Positions 43,658-50,523 of a stretch of 50,523 nt of DNA are shown here, piece by piece. The notes under the pieces are model-generated. The model had not been told where the DNA came from, made no database searches, and was given only the letters and a program-made list of their open reading frames with translations. This DNA comes from an uncultured Sutterella sp. (GTDB lineage Bacteria > Pseudomonadota > Gammaproteobacteria > Burkholderiales > Burkholderiaceae_F), in assembly GCA_905206365.1 (NCBI GenBank), contig CAJLHF010000011.1:1-50523 (forward strand). The letters are read 5' to 3'. Made by a program: the position numbers and the translations under genes. How positions within the stretch are numbered: position 1 is the first letter of the stretch; every line of letters begins with the position of its first letter.

Positions 43658-44598
43658 TGGGCTTCTCCTTCACTTGAGGACGTGCGGGCGGCCTCCAGAA
43701 ATTCCAGAACGACGGGGTTCGATCGCCAACGTGCGCTCACGTCTGCTTCGAGCATCATCGGACGCATGCGCCAGTCCCGAAGCAGGGGGACGAGACGGCC
43801 TTCTAGGAAAAACGGACGCAGAAGCGTTTCGGGAATGCCGACGGCGACGGCTTTTCCGTCCGCGGCGGCCCGCACCGCGCTTTGCGCCTGACGAAAGAGG
43901 ATCGGGCGGCGGAGTTCAACGGGGAAGTGTTCTCCGTTTCGCTCGAACACCTCCCGAATCCGGTCGCTCGCCGCCAGAAGGCCGGCGGCGTCCTGCGTGA
44001 GCGCCGCGGGGAGCTCTTCGAGGTCGGCGGGCGAGAGAAGCGGTGCGTGCGTCTCCAAAAAGTCGGGAGAGACCGCACACAGGCGGCGGACGTGACCGAG
44101 AGCGATCGCCGTTCGGCTTTCCCGAGCAGGTTGCGTGCGGGCTCGTATCGAAACCGCAGGAAAGGCGTCGTCCCAGGCCGACGATGCGTCGCCCGCCCAA
44201 GTGACTCGAAAGTCCCAGCGCATCGCGGGATGTCGTGCACCGATCCGTGCGGCGGCATCTCGAACGAGGTCGAGTGCAAAGTCGCCCGAGCAGACGAGGC
44301 CGAAGCGCCCCGGGGTGTTTTCCGTGCCTTCTCCGCTTGTTGCGCCTTTGCTGGCGAGGGCCGCTTCCATGCGTTCGACAAGCGGCGCCACCTCGCGGAA
44401 AAGCCGTCTTCCGCTCACCGTGAGCGTGAGGCCCGCTTCGCCGCGACTGAAAAGCTGAAGTTCGAGGTCTTCTTCGAGCCGGTTGATACGGCGCATCAGC
44501 GAGGCGGGATCAATGCCGAGAGCTCGGCCTGCAGCAAGAAAGCTTCCCTCCCGCACGACGGCGGTGAAAAGCGCCCAGGTTTCGAATTTGATTCGCAT
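43654..44598 (-). CDS. LysR-family regulator, first of an overlapping pair
   Basis: A 314-residue LTTR; HTH at ~8-62 (GSFLAAGRALGIDPASLMRRINRL), effector domain after. Start ATG 44598 gives the normal LTTR N-terminus; an in-frame ATG at 44643 would add 15 residues. It is divergent from the flavoprotein-cupin operon, with a 218-bp shared region holding a wide dyad, and overlaps the second regulator by 4 bp. Confidence 0.86.
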   Translation of the reverse strand: MRIKFETWALFTAVVREGSFLAAGRALGIDPASLMRRINRLEEDLELQLFSRGEAGLTLTVSGRRLFREVAPLVERMEAALASKGATSGEGTENTPGRFGLVCSGDFALDLVRDAAARIGARHPAMRWDFRVTWAGDASSAWDDAFPAVSIRARTQPARESRTAIALGHVRRLCAVSPDFLETHAPLLSPADLEELPAALTQDAAGLLAASDRIREVFERNGEHFPVELRRPILFRQAQSAVRAAADGKAVAVGIPETLLRPFFLEGRLVPLLRDWRMRPMMLEADVSARWRSNPVVLEFLEAARTSSSEGEAQ

Positions 44599-44611
44599 GT
44601 GGGTATGGGAT

Positions 44612-44650
44612 GCTATGACATTTATGCAAGTGAATTTTGACAATCATAGC
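44612..44650. promoter_or_regulatory. Wide dyad in the divergent lysR/flavoprotein promoter region
   Basis: GCTATGA (44612-44618) and TCATAGC (44644-44650) form 7-bp inverted arms 25 bp apart. A TACAAT (44675-44680) lies downstream and could be a -10 for the plus-strand operon. The layout suits a LysR dimer pair binding two half-regions; inference. Confidence 0.4.
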
Positions 44651-44816
44651 GTTTTTGAAAAGAAGAGTGCTCCCTACAATCGCTTCCAAGGCCTTACCGG
44701 TGCGGCGACGTCGCCTCGGTGAGGTCCGAGAACAATCCGCGGGGTCCGCAGTCCGGGTGTTTCTTTTCCCGGAGCGGGCCGGACCACCGCAACGCTTCTT
44801 TCAAAGGAGAACCAAC

Positions 44817-46343
44817 ATGGCTCAGCTTTCCCGCCGATCCTTCCTTTCGATTTCCGCCGCCGCGGCCGGTTTGGGCTTTGCCGCGACGAGCGCGCAGGCC
44901 AGCACCAAGGTCCCCGCCAAGTGGGACGAGACGTACGACGTCGTTGTCGTCGGCTCGGGTCTTGCGGGCATGTCCGCCGCCGTTGAAGCGACGGCTGCGG
45001 GTGCTTCCTGCGTGATCATCGAAAAGATGGCGATTGTGGGCGGCAACTCCAACATCAATGCGGGCGCCATGGCCGTCACCGGCACGCCCATGCAGCAAAA
45101 GAAGGGCATCAAGGACAGCCCGGAACTGCTCGCCGAAGACATGCTTCGCGAAGGTCTCGGCCTGGGCGACCCCGCGCAGGTGAAGCTCGTCGCCGAAAAG
45201 AGCCTTGAAGCGTGGGAGTGGACCCGCAAGACGCTCGGCGTCGAATGGAACGAACAGACGGTCGTCGCCGAAGGCGGTCACTCGGTCGCCCGCGGTTGCA
45301 TCACGCTCTCGGGTACGGGCTCGACCATCATCATGAAGGGTATCGAAAAGGCCAAGCAGCAGGGCGCAAAGGTCATGACCCGCACTTATGTCGAAGACGT
45401 CATCCGCGAAGAAGGCGGTCGCGTGCTCGGTCTCAAGGTTCGCACGGGCTACAAATTCCCGGATGCGTCGAGCGGTACGGTCCGCTACATCCGGGCCGCC
45501 AAGGCGGTGGTGCTCGCTCACGGCGGGTTTGGCGCCGACGTGGCCTTCCGCGTGGCGCACGATCCGAAGCTGACGGAACGCTTCCAGACCACCAATCAGC
45601 CGGGTGCCACGGGCGAACTCTGGCGCGTGGCGAGCTCGATCGGCTGCAACGTCATTCAGGCCGACTGGATTCAGTGCGGTCCCTGGGCTTCTCCCGACGA
45701 AGCCGGTTTCGGTCTGGCCGTGGGCTTTGCACAGGACTGCTGTGCCATGTACGGCCTCTGGGTCAACACGACGACCGGCAAGCGCTTCGTCAACGAACTC
45801 GCGAACCGCAAGGTCCGTGCCGACGCCATTATCAACCTGAACAACAAAGATCAGCAGTGCATCGCAATCGCCGACTCGAACGCCGTTGAGGTGTCGATCA
45901 AGGAATCGCGCCCCGGTCACCTTGAAAAGGCGCTTGAAAAGGGTTGTGTCTTCAAGTTCGACAGCCTCGCCGCCATCGCCGAGAAGTTCAAGATTCCGAT
46001 GGACGTGCTCGAAGCCGAAGTGAAGGCGTACAACGAAGACGTCCGCAAGAAGGCTCAGACCGACGCCATGGGTCGACTTCTTCAGGTCGGCGCCCGTCCG
46101 CTTGAAAACGGTCCCTGGTACGTCTCCCGTCTCGCGCCGAAGGTCCACCACTGCATGGGCGGCATCCGCATCGATCAGAACTGCGCCGCGCTCGACGTCC
46201 TGACCGACAAGCCGATCCCGGGGCTCTTCGCCGCGGGTGAAGCTACGGGTGGCACCCACGGCGCCGTGCGTCTGGGCACCTGCTCGATTACGGAGTGCAT
46301 CGTGCACGGTCGCATCGCGGGCCAGAGTGCCGCGAAGGCCTGA
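44817..46343 (+). CDS. Tat-exported FAD-binding reductase, flavocytochrome c-like
   Basis: A 508-residue flavoprotein. Twin-arginine signal SRRSFLS (residues 5-11) and Ala-rich core to ~29. FAD motif VVVVGSGLAGMSAAVEA (~41). The C-terminus has PKVHHCMGGI and GLFAAGEATGGTHGAVRLGTCSI, the variant motifs shared with 40991-42511. There is no heme or FMN-binding domain, so an outside electron donor is needed. Start ATG 44817 follows AAAGGAGAA. Co-transcribed with a periplasmic cupin 14 bp downstream. Probably a terminal reductase for an organic acceptor. Confidence 0.85.
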   Translation: MAQLSRRSFLSISAAAAGLGFAATSAQASTKVPAKWDETYDVVVVGSGLAGMSAAVEATAAGASCVIIEKMAIVGGNSNINAGAMAVTGTPMQQKKGIKDSPELLAEDMLREGLGLGDPAQVKLVAEKSLEAWEWTRKTLGVEWNEQTVVAEGGHSVARGCITLSGTGSTIIMKGIEKAKQQGAKVMTRTYVEDVIREEGGRVLGLKVRTGYKFPDASSGTVRYIRAAKAVVLAHGGFGADVAFRVAHDPKLTERFQTTNQPGATGELWRVASSIGCNVIQADWIQCGPWASPDEAGFGLAVGFAQDCCAMYGLWVNTTTGKRFVNELANRKVRADAIINLNNKDQQCIAIADSNAVEVSIKESRPGHLEKALEKGCVFKFDSLAAIAEKFKIPMDVLEAEVKAYNEDVRKKAQTDAMGRLLQVGARPLENGPWYVSRLAPKVHHCMGGIRIDQNCAALDVLTDKPIPGLFAAGEATGGTHGAVRLGTCSITECIVHGRIAGQSAAKA

Positions 46344-46357
46344 GGAGGAGTCTTTTC

Positions 46358-47095
46358 ATGACGAAGCGCAGCCTCGTTGCGCTGTTCGTCGCCGCCGTTT
46401 CCTGCGCCGTTTCGGCGCAGGAATACGGGCACGAGCAGTTTGCGTACCAAGAACCGCTCTACGTTCCGCGTTGGAGTACCCCGTATCTGCCGCAGGATAC
46501 GATGCCCGAAGCCTGCCGTAATCCGGAAGTCGAAGCCTACATCCGCGATTGGGAAGCGGGTCGCATCGACTTTCGCACGATCCGGGCGAACGATTCGATT
46601 CCGAAGGACCAGCAGTTCTGCAAGAGCCTCGACGACAAGGGGAATATCCTCGAGGTGAAGAGTTGCCGGTACGAAGATTCGCCCGTGGGCTACCTTTGGA
46701 AGGACCTCGCCGACGCTCCCGTCGTGATCGGCATCACGGACGGCGGCATGTCCGACCATGAGCCTCACTACCATTCGCAACCCGAGTGCTACTACGCCGT
46801 GAAGGGCGAAGGGATGACGCTTGCGGACGGCCGGTTCGTCCCGCTCAAGAAGGGTCAGTACTTCTACATCCCGGGCAACACGATCCATAACACGCCGATC
46901 TACGAAAAGGGCTTGGGTGTTCTCTATTGGTACCCGAAGAACGCGCACTTCAGCGGCTTTCAGTACCACTGGCGTCGTGACGTCAAGTACCTGACGCCTG
47001 CCGAAGAAGCCTTCGACAAAGTGGACGAAGTGCGCCGGCGCGACCTCAACATCGGTTCCTACGGGACCAATCAGGCGGTTTTCGGAAAGAAGTAA
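46358..47095 (+). CDS. Exported cupin-domain protein
   Basis: A 245-residue protein with a Sec signal (1-~20, ending VSAQ). The cupin barrel (~125-200) carries the metal-ligand set of motif 1: HEPHYHSQPECYYAVKGEG (His, His, Glu) and of motif 2: PGNTIHNTPI (His). ATG 46358 follows GAGGAGG, 14 bp after the flavoprotein stop. It may bind or transform the product or substrate of the reductase in the periplasm; cupins include lyases, isomerases and dioxygenases, so the reaction is open. No counterpart exists in the mirror arm. Confidence 0.8.
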   Translation: MTKRSLVALFVAAVSCAVSAQEYGHEQFAYQEPLYVPRWSTPYLPQDTMPEACRNPEVEAYIRDWEAGRIDFRTIRANDSIPKDQQFCKSLDDKGNILEVKSCRYEDSPVGYLWKDLADAPVVIGITDGGMSDHEPHYHSQPECYYAVKGEGMTLADGRFVPLKKGQYFYIPGNTIHNTPIYEKGLGVLYWYPKNAHFSGFQYHWRRDVKYLTPAEEAFDKVDEVRRRDLNIGSYGTNQAVFGKK

Positions 47096-47121
47096 GCCGT
47101 CAAAAACAGGCACTCTCCAAA

Positions 47122-47160
47122 GTACGGGGGCATCTTCGAAAAAGATGCCCCCGTAACAGT
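47122..47160 (+). terminator. Stem-loop between cupin and lysR
   Basis: TACGGGGGCATCTT-CGAA-AAGATGCCCCCGTA, 14-bp perfect stem. The following sequence (ACAGTTTC) is a poor U-tract and runs straight into an AGGAGGT at 47164, so read-through to the regulator gene is possible. Confidence 0.65.
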
Positions 47161-47300
47161 TTCAGGAGGTATCCTTGCGGAAGGTTGCCGTAGCGGAACC
47201 GAGAGATCTCGGTCGAGAACGAGTGTTCTCAAACGTCTCCGTCTTCTGCTTCCCGCCGACTATTGACCGCCGATCCCACTTCCCGAGGAGCCTCTCCGCG

Positions 47301-48275
47301 ATGCTTCATCCCGATCAACTTCCCGATCCGGAAGCGCTTCGACTGCTTGCCGAACTCCACCGAACCCGCTCGCTCGGCGTGGCGGCGGAGCGCCTCGGTT
47401 GCTCGCTTTCGAAGGCAAGCCGCATGTTGGGGACGCTCCGAAAGCTTTTCGACGACGAGCTCTTCGTTCGGTGCGACCATTGCATGCACCCGACGAAGGG
47501 CATGCAGGCGTTGGCGCCCAAGATCGAACGGATTCTCGGGGCGTACGCCGCACTTTCGGAAGGCGACTGTTTCCTGCCGCAACGGTTGGAGCGTACCTAC
47601 AACATCGGGGGGCTGGACAACGCCCTGGTTGCGTACGTGTTGCCCGTGCTCTCGGATCTGGCCGCCGCGGCACCCGGCGTTGCGCTCAACTTTCATCCGC
47701 TGGGGCGGGACTTCGCGTCGGATCTGAGGGCGGGGCGACTCGACCTTGCGATCTATGCGACGGAAAACGAGTTTCCCGGTATTTTGAAGCGCCCGCTTGT
47801 CGAAGACATGTTCGTTTTCGTTGCACACGATGAACATGCGCTGGCCCGCCGTCTCCGAGAGGGGGGTGTCGTCACGAGCGACGAAGCGTCCGCGGCGGCC
47901 TCCATTCGCACGACGGTCCCGATGCGCTCGCCCGATGAAACACCGCATGCCTATTGCATCAATCATCTTCCGGAGTCGACCGGGGGCAGTTGCAACGCAA
48001 CGAAACTTTGGACGCCCTTCTTCTCGACGATCCCGATCGCGCTTGCGGAAATGCGCGGGGTCGCGCTCATGCCGTGCCGCGTGGCGGAGCGCCTGGCGAA
48101 ACATCTCCCCGTCACGATTCTCGGTGCGCCCGCCCGGGCACGGCCCTTCTTGCCGTATGTCTTTCGAGCCGAGCACGGGCAAGGTGACGAATCGCTTTCG
48201 TGGTTCGAGAACCTCTTGGTGCAGAAGGTTCGGAAAAGCGCCGCCGACCTTCGGACCGTACCGCTTCTCCCGTGA
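47301..48275 (+). CDS. LysR-family regulator next to assT copy 2
   Basis: A 324-residue LTTR paralogous to 39846-40805 (start MLHPDQLPDPEALRLL against MLRPSLDTDALFLF; similar GRLDLAIYAT and PLVEDMFVFVA segments). HTH at ~12-65. ATG 47301 has GAGGAG about 10 bp upstream. An in-frame TTG at 47175 has a better site (AGGAGGT, 4-bp spacing) and would add 42 residues; the paralogue comparison favours 47301. It directly precedes assT copy 2, as its paralogue precedes copy 1. Confidence 0.84.
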   Translation: MLHPDQLPDPEALRLLAELHRTRSLGVAAERLGCSLSKASRMLGTLRKLFDDELFVRCDHCMHPTKGMQALAPKIERILGAYAALSEGDCFLPQRLERTYNIGGLDNALVAYVLPVLSDLAAAAPGVALNFHPLGRDFASDLRAGRLDLAIYATENEFPGILKRPLVEDMFVFVAHDEHALARRLREGGVVTSDEASAAASIRTTVPMRSPDETPHAYCINHLPESTGGSCNATKLWTPFFSTIPIALAEMRGVALMPCRVAERLAKHLPVTILGAPARARPFLPYVFRAEHGQGDESLSWFENLLVQKVRKSAADLRTVPLLP

Positions 48276-48279
48276 TCTA

Positions 48280-48312
48280 CCCCCGCATGAATGCGGGGGA
48301 CTCCTGCGGGGT
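48280..48312 (+). repeat. Solo IS200/IS605-type end hairpin
   Basis: CCCCCGCA-TGAA-TGCGGGGG then ACTCCTGCGG. It has the same plan as the right end of the IscB-derived elements (CCCCC-3bp-TGAA-3bp-GGGGG then TTTCCTGAGG). Could be a decayed element end, and may also terminate lysR transcription. Confidence 0.4.
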
Positions 48313-48407
48313 TCGTTTGAAAAACGCGTCCGTTGCAGACTTGGCAACGGGACCTTGCCGAATCGTGCGCGTCGGCCTTGGCAACTTCCGAGGCGCGGTC
48401 GAAAGAC

Positions 48408-48429
48408 ACTTCCTAACATAAACGGAAGT
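48408..48429. promoter_or_regulatory. ACTTCC-N10-GGAAGT dyad upstream of assT copy 2
   Basis: Perfect 6-bp inverted arms, ~75 bp before the assT start. Candidate operator for the adjacent LysR protein; no clear equivalent was found before copy 1. Confidence 0.4.
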
Positions 48430-48503
48430 TCCCGCGCCGCACTTCTCATCCGACCAACGCGATCACTCGCAAGACGTGCGGCCGATACCAAAGGAGAAGC
48501 AAC

Positions 48504-50339
48504 ATGCACTCGGTCAAATTCACGGCGCTTTCTTGCGCGATGCTGGGCGTTTTCGCTCTGTCCGCGGACGCTTTCGCTATGGGCGGTCCGTCGGGTCCTC
48601 GTACAAACTACATCATGCAGGGGCATCTCGGTGAAGTCATGATGAATCCCTACGGGACGGCGCCGCTTACCGCCATCATCCGCGACAACGGTTACACGCT
48701 CCATGACGTGACGGTGCGCATCGTACCGAAGGCGAACGGCTACGACCTCAAGTACAAGGTCTCCGACGCTCAGCTTCTTACGCACGGCGGTATTCCCGTC
48801 TTCGGCCTCTATCCCGATTATCTGAACCACGTCGAAGTCACTTATACGCGCGAGCTTCGCGGCAAGCGTGAAACGATGACGGACACGTACCAGCTTTACG
48901 CGCCGCCCGTCTACACGGAAGTAGCCGGGATCCCCACCGAACGTCACGCGCTCTTCGGCGTCGAAGTGAAGAAGGTCGATCCGGAATTCAAGGATCGCCT
49001 CTACTACGTCAACAACATCGCCGAAAAATCCGGGATCGGCACGCGCGCCGTCTGGAACAATCCCGCGGGCGGGGCGCTTCAGTGGAACTTCTGGCCGCAG
49101 AACGCCGTCATCGACACGAAGGGCGACATCCGCTGGTTCCTCTTTGCGAACCCCATCTACGACCTGAACGACATGTACCAGGCGGGTGTCATGATGGGCT
49201 TCAAGCAGAACGACGACGGCATGATCTCCTGGGGTTACGGTCAGCGCTACGTCAAGTACGACATCATGGGCCGCGAGGTTTTCAATCGGTTGTTGCCGTA
49301 CCGCTTCAATGATATTTCGCACTCCGTCGACGACGCGCAGAACGGCCACTATTTCCTGCGCGTGGCTTCGTCGAATTATCTGCGTCCCGACGGCAAGCAC
49401 GTGCGCACGGTGCGCGACGTCATTGCCGAAGTCGATCAGAACGGCGTGGTCGTCGACGAATGGCGCCTCGCAGATATTCTGGATCCGTACCGCGACAACG
49501 TACTGAAGGTGCTTGACCAGGGTGCCGTGTGTCTTAACATCGACGCCTCGATGGCCGGTAAGACCCTCACCGACGAAGAACTCGCCGCCGCGGACAAGAG
49601 CGACTCTTTCGGAGACATCGTCGGTACGGGCGCGGGCCGCAACTGGGCGCACGTCAACTCCGTCGATTACGATCCCGAAGACGATTCGATCATCATCTCC
49701 TCGCGTCACCAGTCCGCCATCGTCAAGATCGGTCGCGACAAGCAGGTGAAGTGGATTCTCGGATCGCCCGAAGGTTGGAAGAAGGGTTTCGTGGAAAAGG
49801 TCCTGAAGCCCGTGGACGCGAAGGGCAATCCCATCAAGTGCGAAGGCTCCAAGTGCGAAGGCGATTTCGACTGGACCTGGACGCAGCACACCGCCTTCAA
49901 GATCGACGAAAAGAGCAAGGGTGACATCATCTACGTCTCGGCCTTCGACAACGGCGACGGCCGCGGCATGGAGCAGCCCGCTCTGCCCGACGAAAAGTAC
50001 TCTCGCGGCGTGATTTTCAAGATCGACCAGAAGAAGGGCACGGTCGAACAGATTTGGGAATTCGGCAAGGAACGCGGCCACGAGCTCTTCAGCGCCGTGA
50101 CTTCGCTCGTCGAATACCAGCCCGACCATGACTCGATCATGATGTACTCGGCTACCTCGGGCGCGGAATACGACCTCAAGACGGGCGCCTTCGCGACCGC
50201 TCCGAATCCGACGATCTTTGAATTCAAGTGGGGCTCCACCACGCCGTCCGTCGAAATTCAGCTGAAGGACTGTACGGGTTACCAGGCCTGGCCGTTCTCC
50301 ATCGAAAAGGCGATGAGTCAGGAAGTCCTGAAGAAGTAA
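48504..50339 (+). CDS. assT: Periplasmic aryl-sulfate sulfotransferase (copy 2)
   Basis: A 611-residue AssT with signal peptide (1-~25). Catalytic His402 in SSRHQSAIVKIG; GRNWAHVNSVDYDPEDDS and the CEGSKCE pair as in copy 1. It aligns with copy 1 over its whole length, with nearly identical DNA around 49795-49965. A GCGGCCGATACCAAAGGAGAA leader precedes the ATG and is largely shared with copy 1. No dsbL/dsbI pair is in the window; the disulfide would need Dsb enzymes elsewhere. Function: sulfate exchange between phenolic compounds in the periplasm. Confidence 0.92.
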   Translation: MHSVKFTALSCAMLGVFALSADAFAMGGPSGPRTNYIMQGHLGEVMMNPYGTAPLTAIIRDNGYTLHDVTVRIVPKANGYDLKYKVSDAQLLTHGGIPVFGLYPDYLNHVEVTYTRELRGKRETMTDTYQLYAPPVYTEVAGIPTERHALFGVEVKKVDPEFKDRLYYVNNIAEKSGIGTRAVWNNPAGGALQWNFWPQNAVIDTKGDIRWFLFANPIYDLNDMYQAGVMMGFKQNDDGMISWGYGQRYVKYDIMGREVFNRLLPYRFNDISHSVDDAQNGHYFLRVASSNYLRPDGKHVRTVRDVIAEVDQNGVVVDEWRLADILDPYRDNVLKVLDQGAVCLNIDASMAGKTLTDEELAAADKSDSFGDIVGTGAGRNWAHVNSVDYDPEDDSIIISSRHQSAIVKIGRDKQVKWILGSPEGWKKGFVEKVLKPVDAKGNPIKCEGSKCEGDFDWTWTQHTAFKIDEKSKGDIIYVSAFDNGDGRGMEQPALPDEKYSRGVIFKIDQKKGTVEQIWEFGKERGHELFSAVTSLVEYQPDHDSIMMYSATSGAEYDLKTGAFATAPNPTIFEFKWGSTTPSVEIQLKDCTGYQAWPFSIEKAMSQEVLKK

Positions 50340-50370
50340 ATTCTTGCTTCCCGCGACTTTGATCCGACCG

Positions 50371-50413
50371 AAAGCCCGTGCTCCGGAAATGCTCCGGGGT
50401 GCGGGCTTTTTTT
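50371..50413 (+). terminator. Terminator after assT copy 2
   Basis: AAAGCCCG-TGCTCCGG / CTCCGG-TGCGGGCTTT stem followed by T7. Confidence 0.85.
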
Positions 50414-50469
50414 GAGCGGGCTCGGGCCGAGCGCTCGGGGGCGTCAAAGGCTCCGAGGGTTGCGAATTC

Positions 50470-50523
50470 TTGACATCCTCTCCGCCCTAAAGGGGACGGA
50501 GATTCCCTACCGAGCCGTCAGAC
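50470..50523 (-). mobile_element. IS200/IS605-type element end (partial, at window edge)
   Basis: Reverse complement of bases 1-54. It is preceded by a different unique flank, but TTGAC is shared at both junctions. This fits an element that meets a TTGAC-type site. The element body lies to the right of the window. Confidence 0.55.

Noticed and set aside
47229..50447. A 1072-codon open frame on the minus strand opposite lysR and assT copy 2
   Set aside because: Antisense shadow of two well-supported genes. A similar long shadow exists opposite assT copy 1 (37617-39722) and opposite fdnG (28589-31567), which is expected in this codon usage.

Overview
The window looks like chromosome of a GC-rich betaproteobacterium, most likely a gut-type member of Burkholderiales near Sutterella/Parasutterella. 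This is inferred from gene content: a betaproteobacterial core (rluC, rne, bamC, gluQ, hslO) next to Tat-exported fumarate-reductase-like flavoproteins, aryl-sulfate sulfotransferases, a formate dehydrogenase and many LysR regulators. The two window ends carry the same ~54-bp hairpin sequence in inverted orientation. The window is therefore probably a whole contig that stops in two copies of one IS200/IS605-type element.

Layout. 1-3000: two tandem PepSY proteins with matching promoter boxes, hslO and tRNA-Pro(GGG). 3228-9468: the exonuclease gene rnm, a small IscB-derived element, an M50 protease, a methyltransferase, bamC, two DUF805 membrane proteins and a SlyD-like isomerase. 9547-13864: gluQ, a Bcr/CflA-type exporter, and a coupled rluC-HAD phosphatase pair. 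13865-18585: a 1.3-kb leader and rne. 19057-21944: an unidentified permease and a gamma-glutamyltransferase-like enzyme. 22090-27847: a LysR gene (C10 tract at its start) divergent from an operon of four exported redox-type proteins, then a convergent periplasmic flavin reductase. 28580-35928: formate dehydrogenase (fdnGHI type, Cys form), fdhE, a second IscB-derived element and fdhD. 36230-37504: a dicarboxylate/amino-acid symporter.

37785-50339 is the most unusual part. It is a mirror-image locus: one arm reads flavoprotein - LysR - AssT on the minus strand, the other reads flavoprotein - cupin - LysR - AssT on the plus strand, and two overlapping LysR genes lie between. All three gene types are paralogous pairs. 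It looks like a duplicated, inverted respiratory/aryl-sulfate module with four regulators. Its substrate cannot be read from sequence.

The other notable signal is a ~0.42-0.46-kb repeat present twice (4333-4789 and 34636-35059). It keeps the terminal hairpins and a C-terminal fragment of an IscB-like protein. In both places its right end runs through a Shine-Dalgarno sequence into the ATG of the next gene (M50 protease and fdhD).
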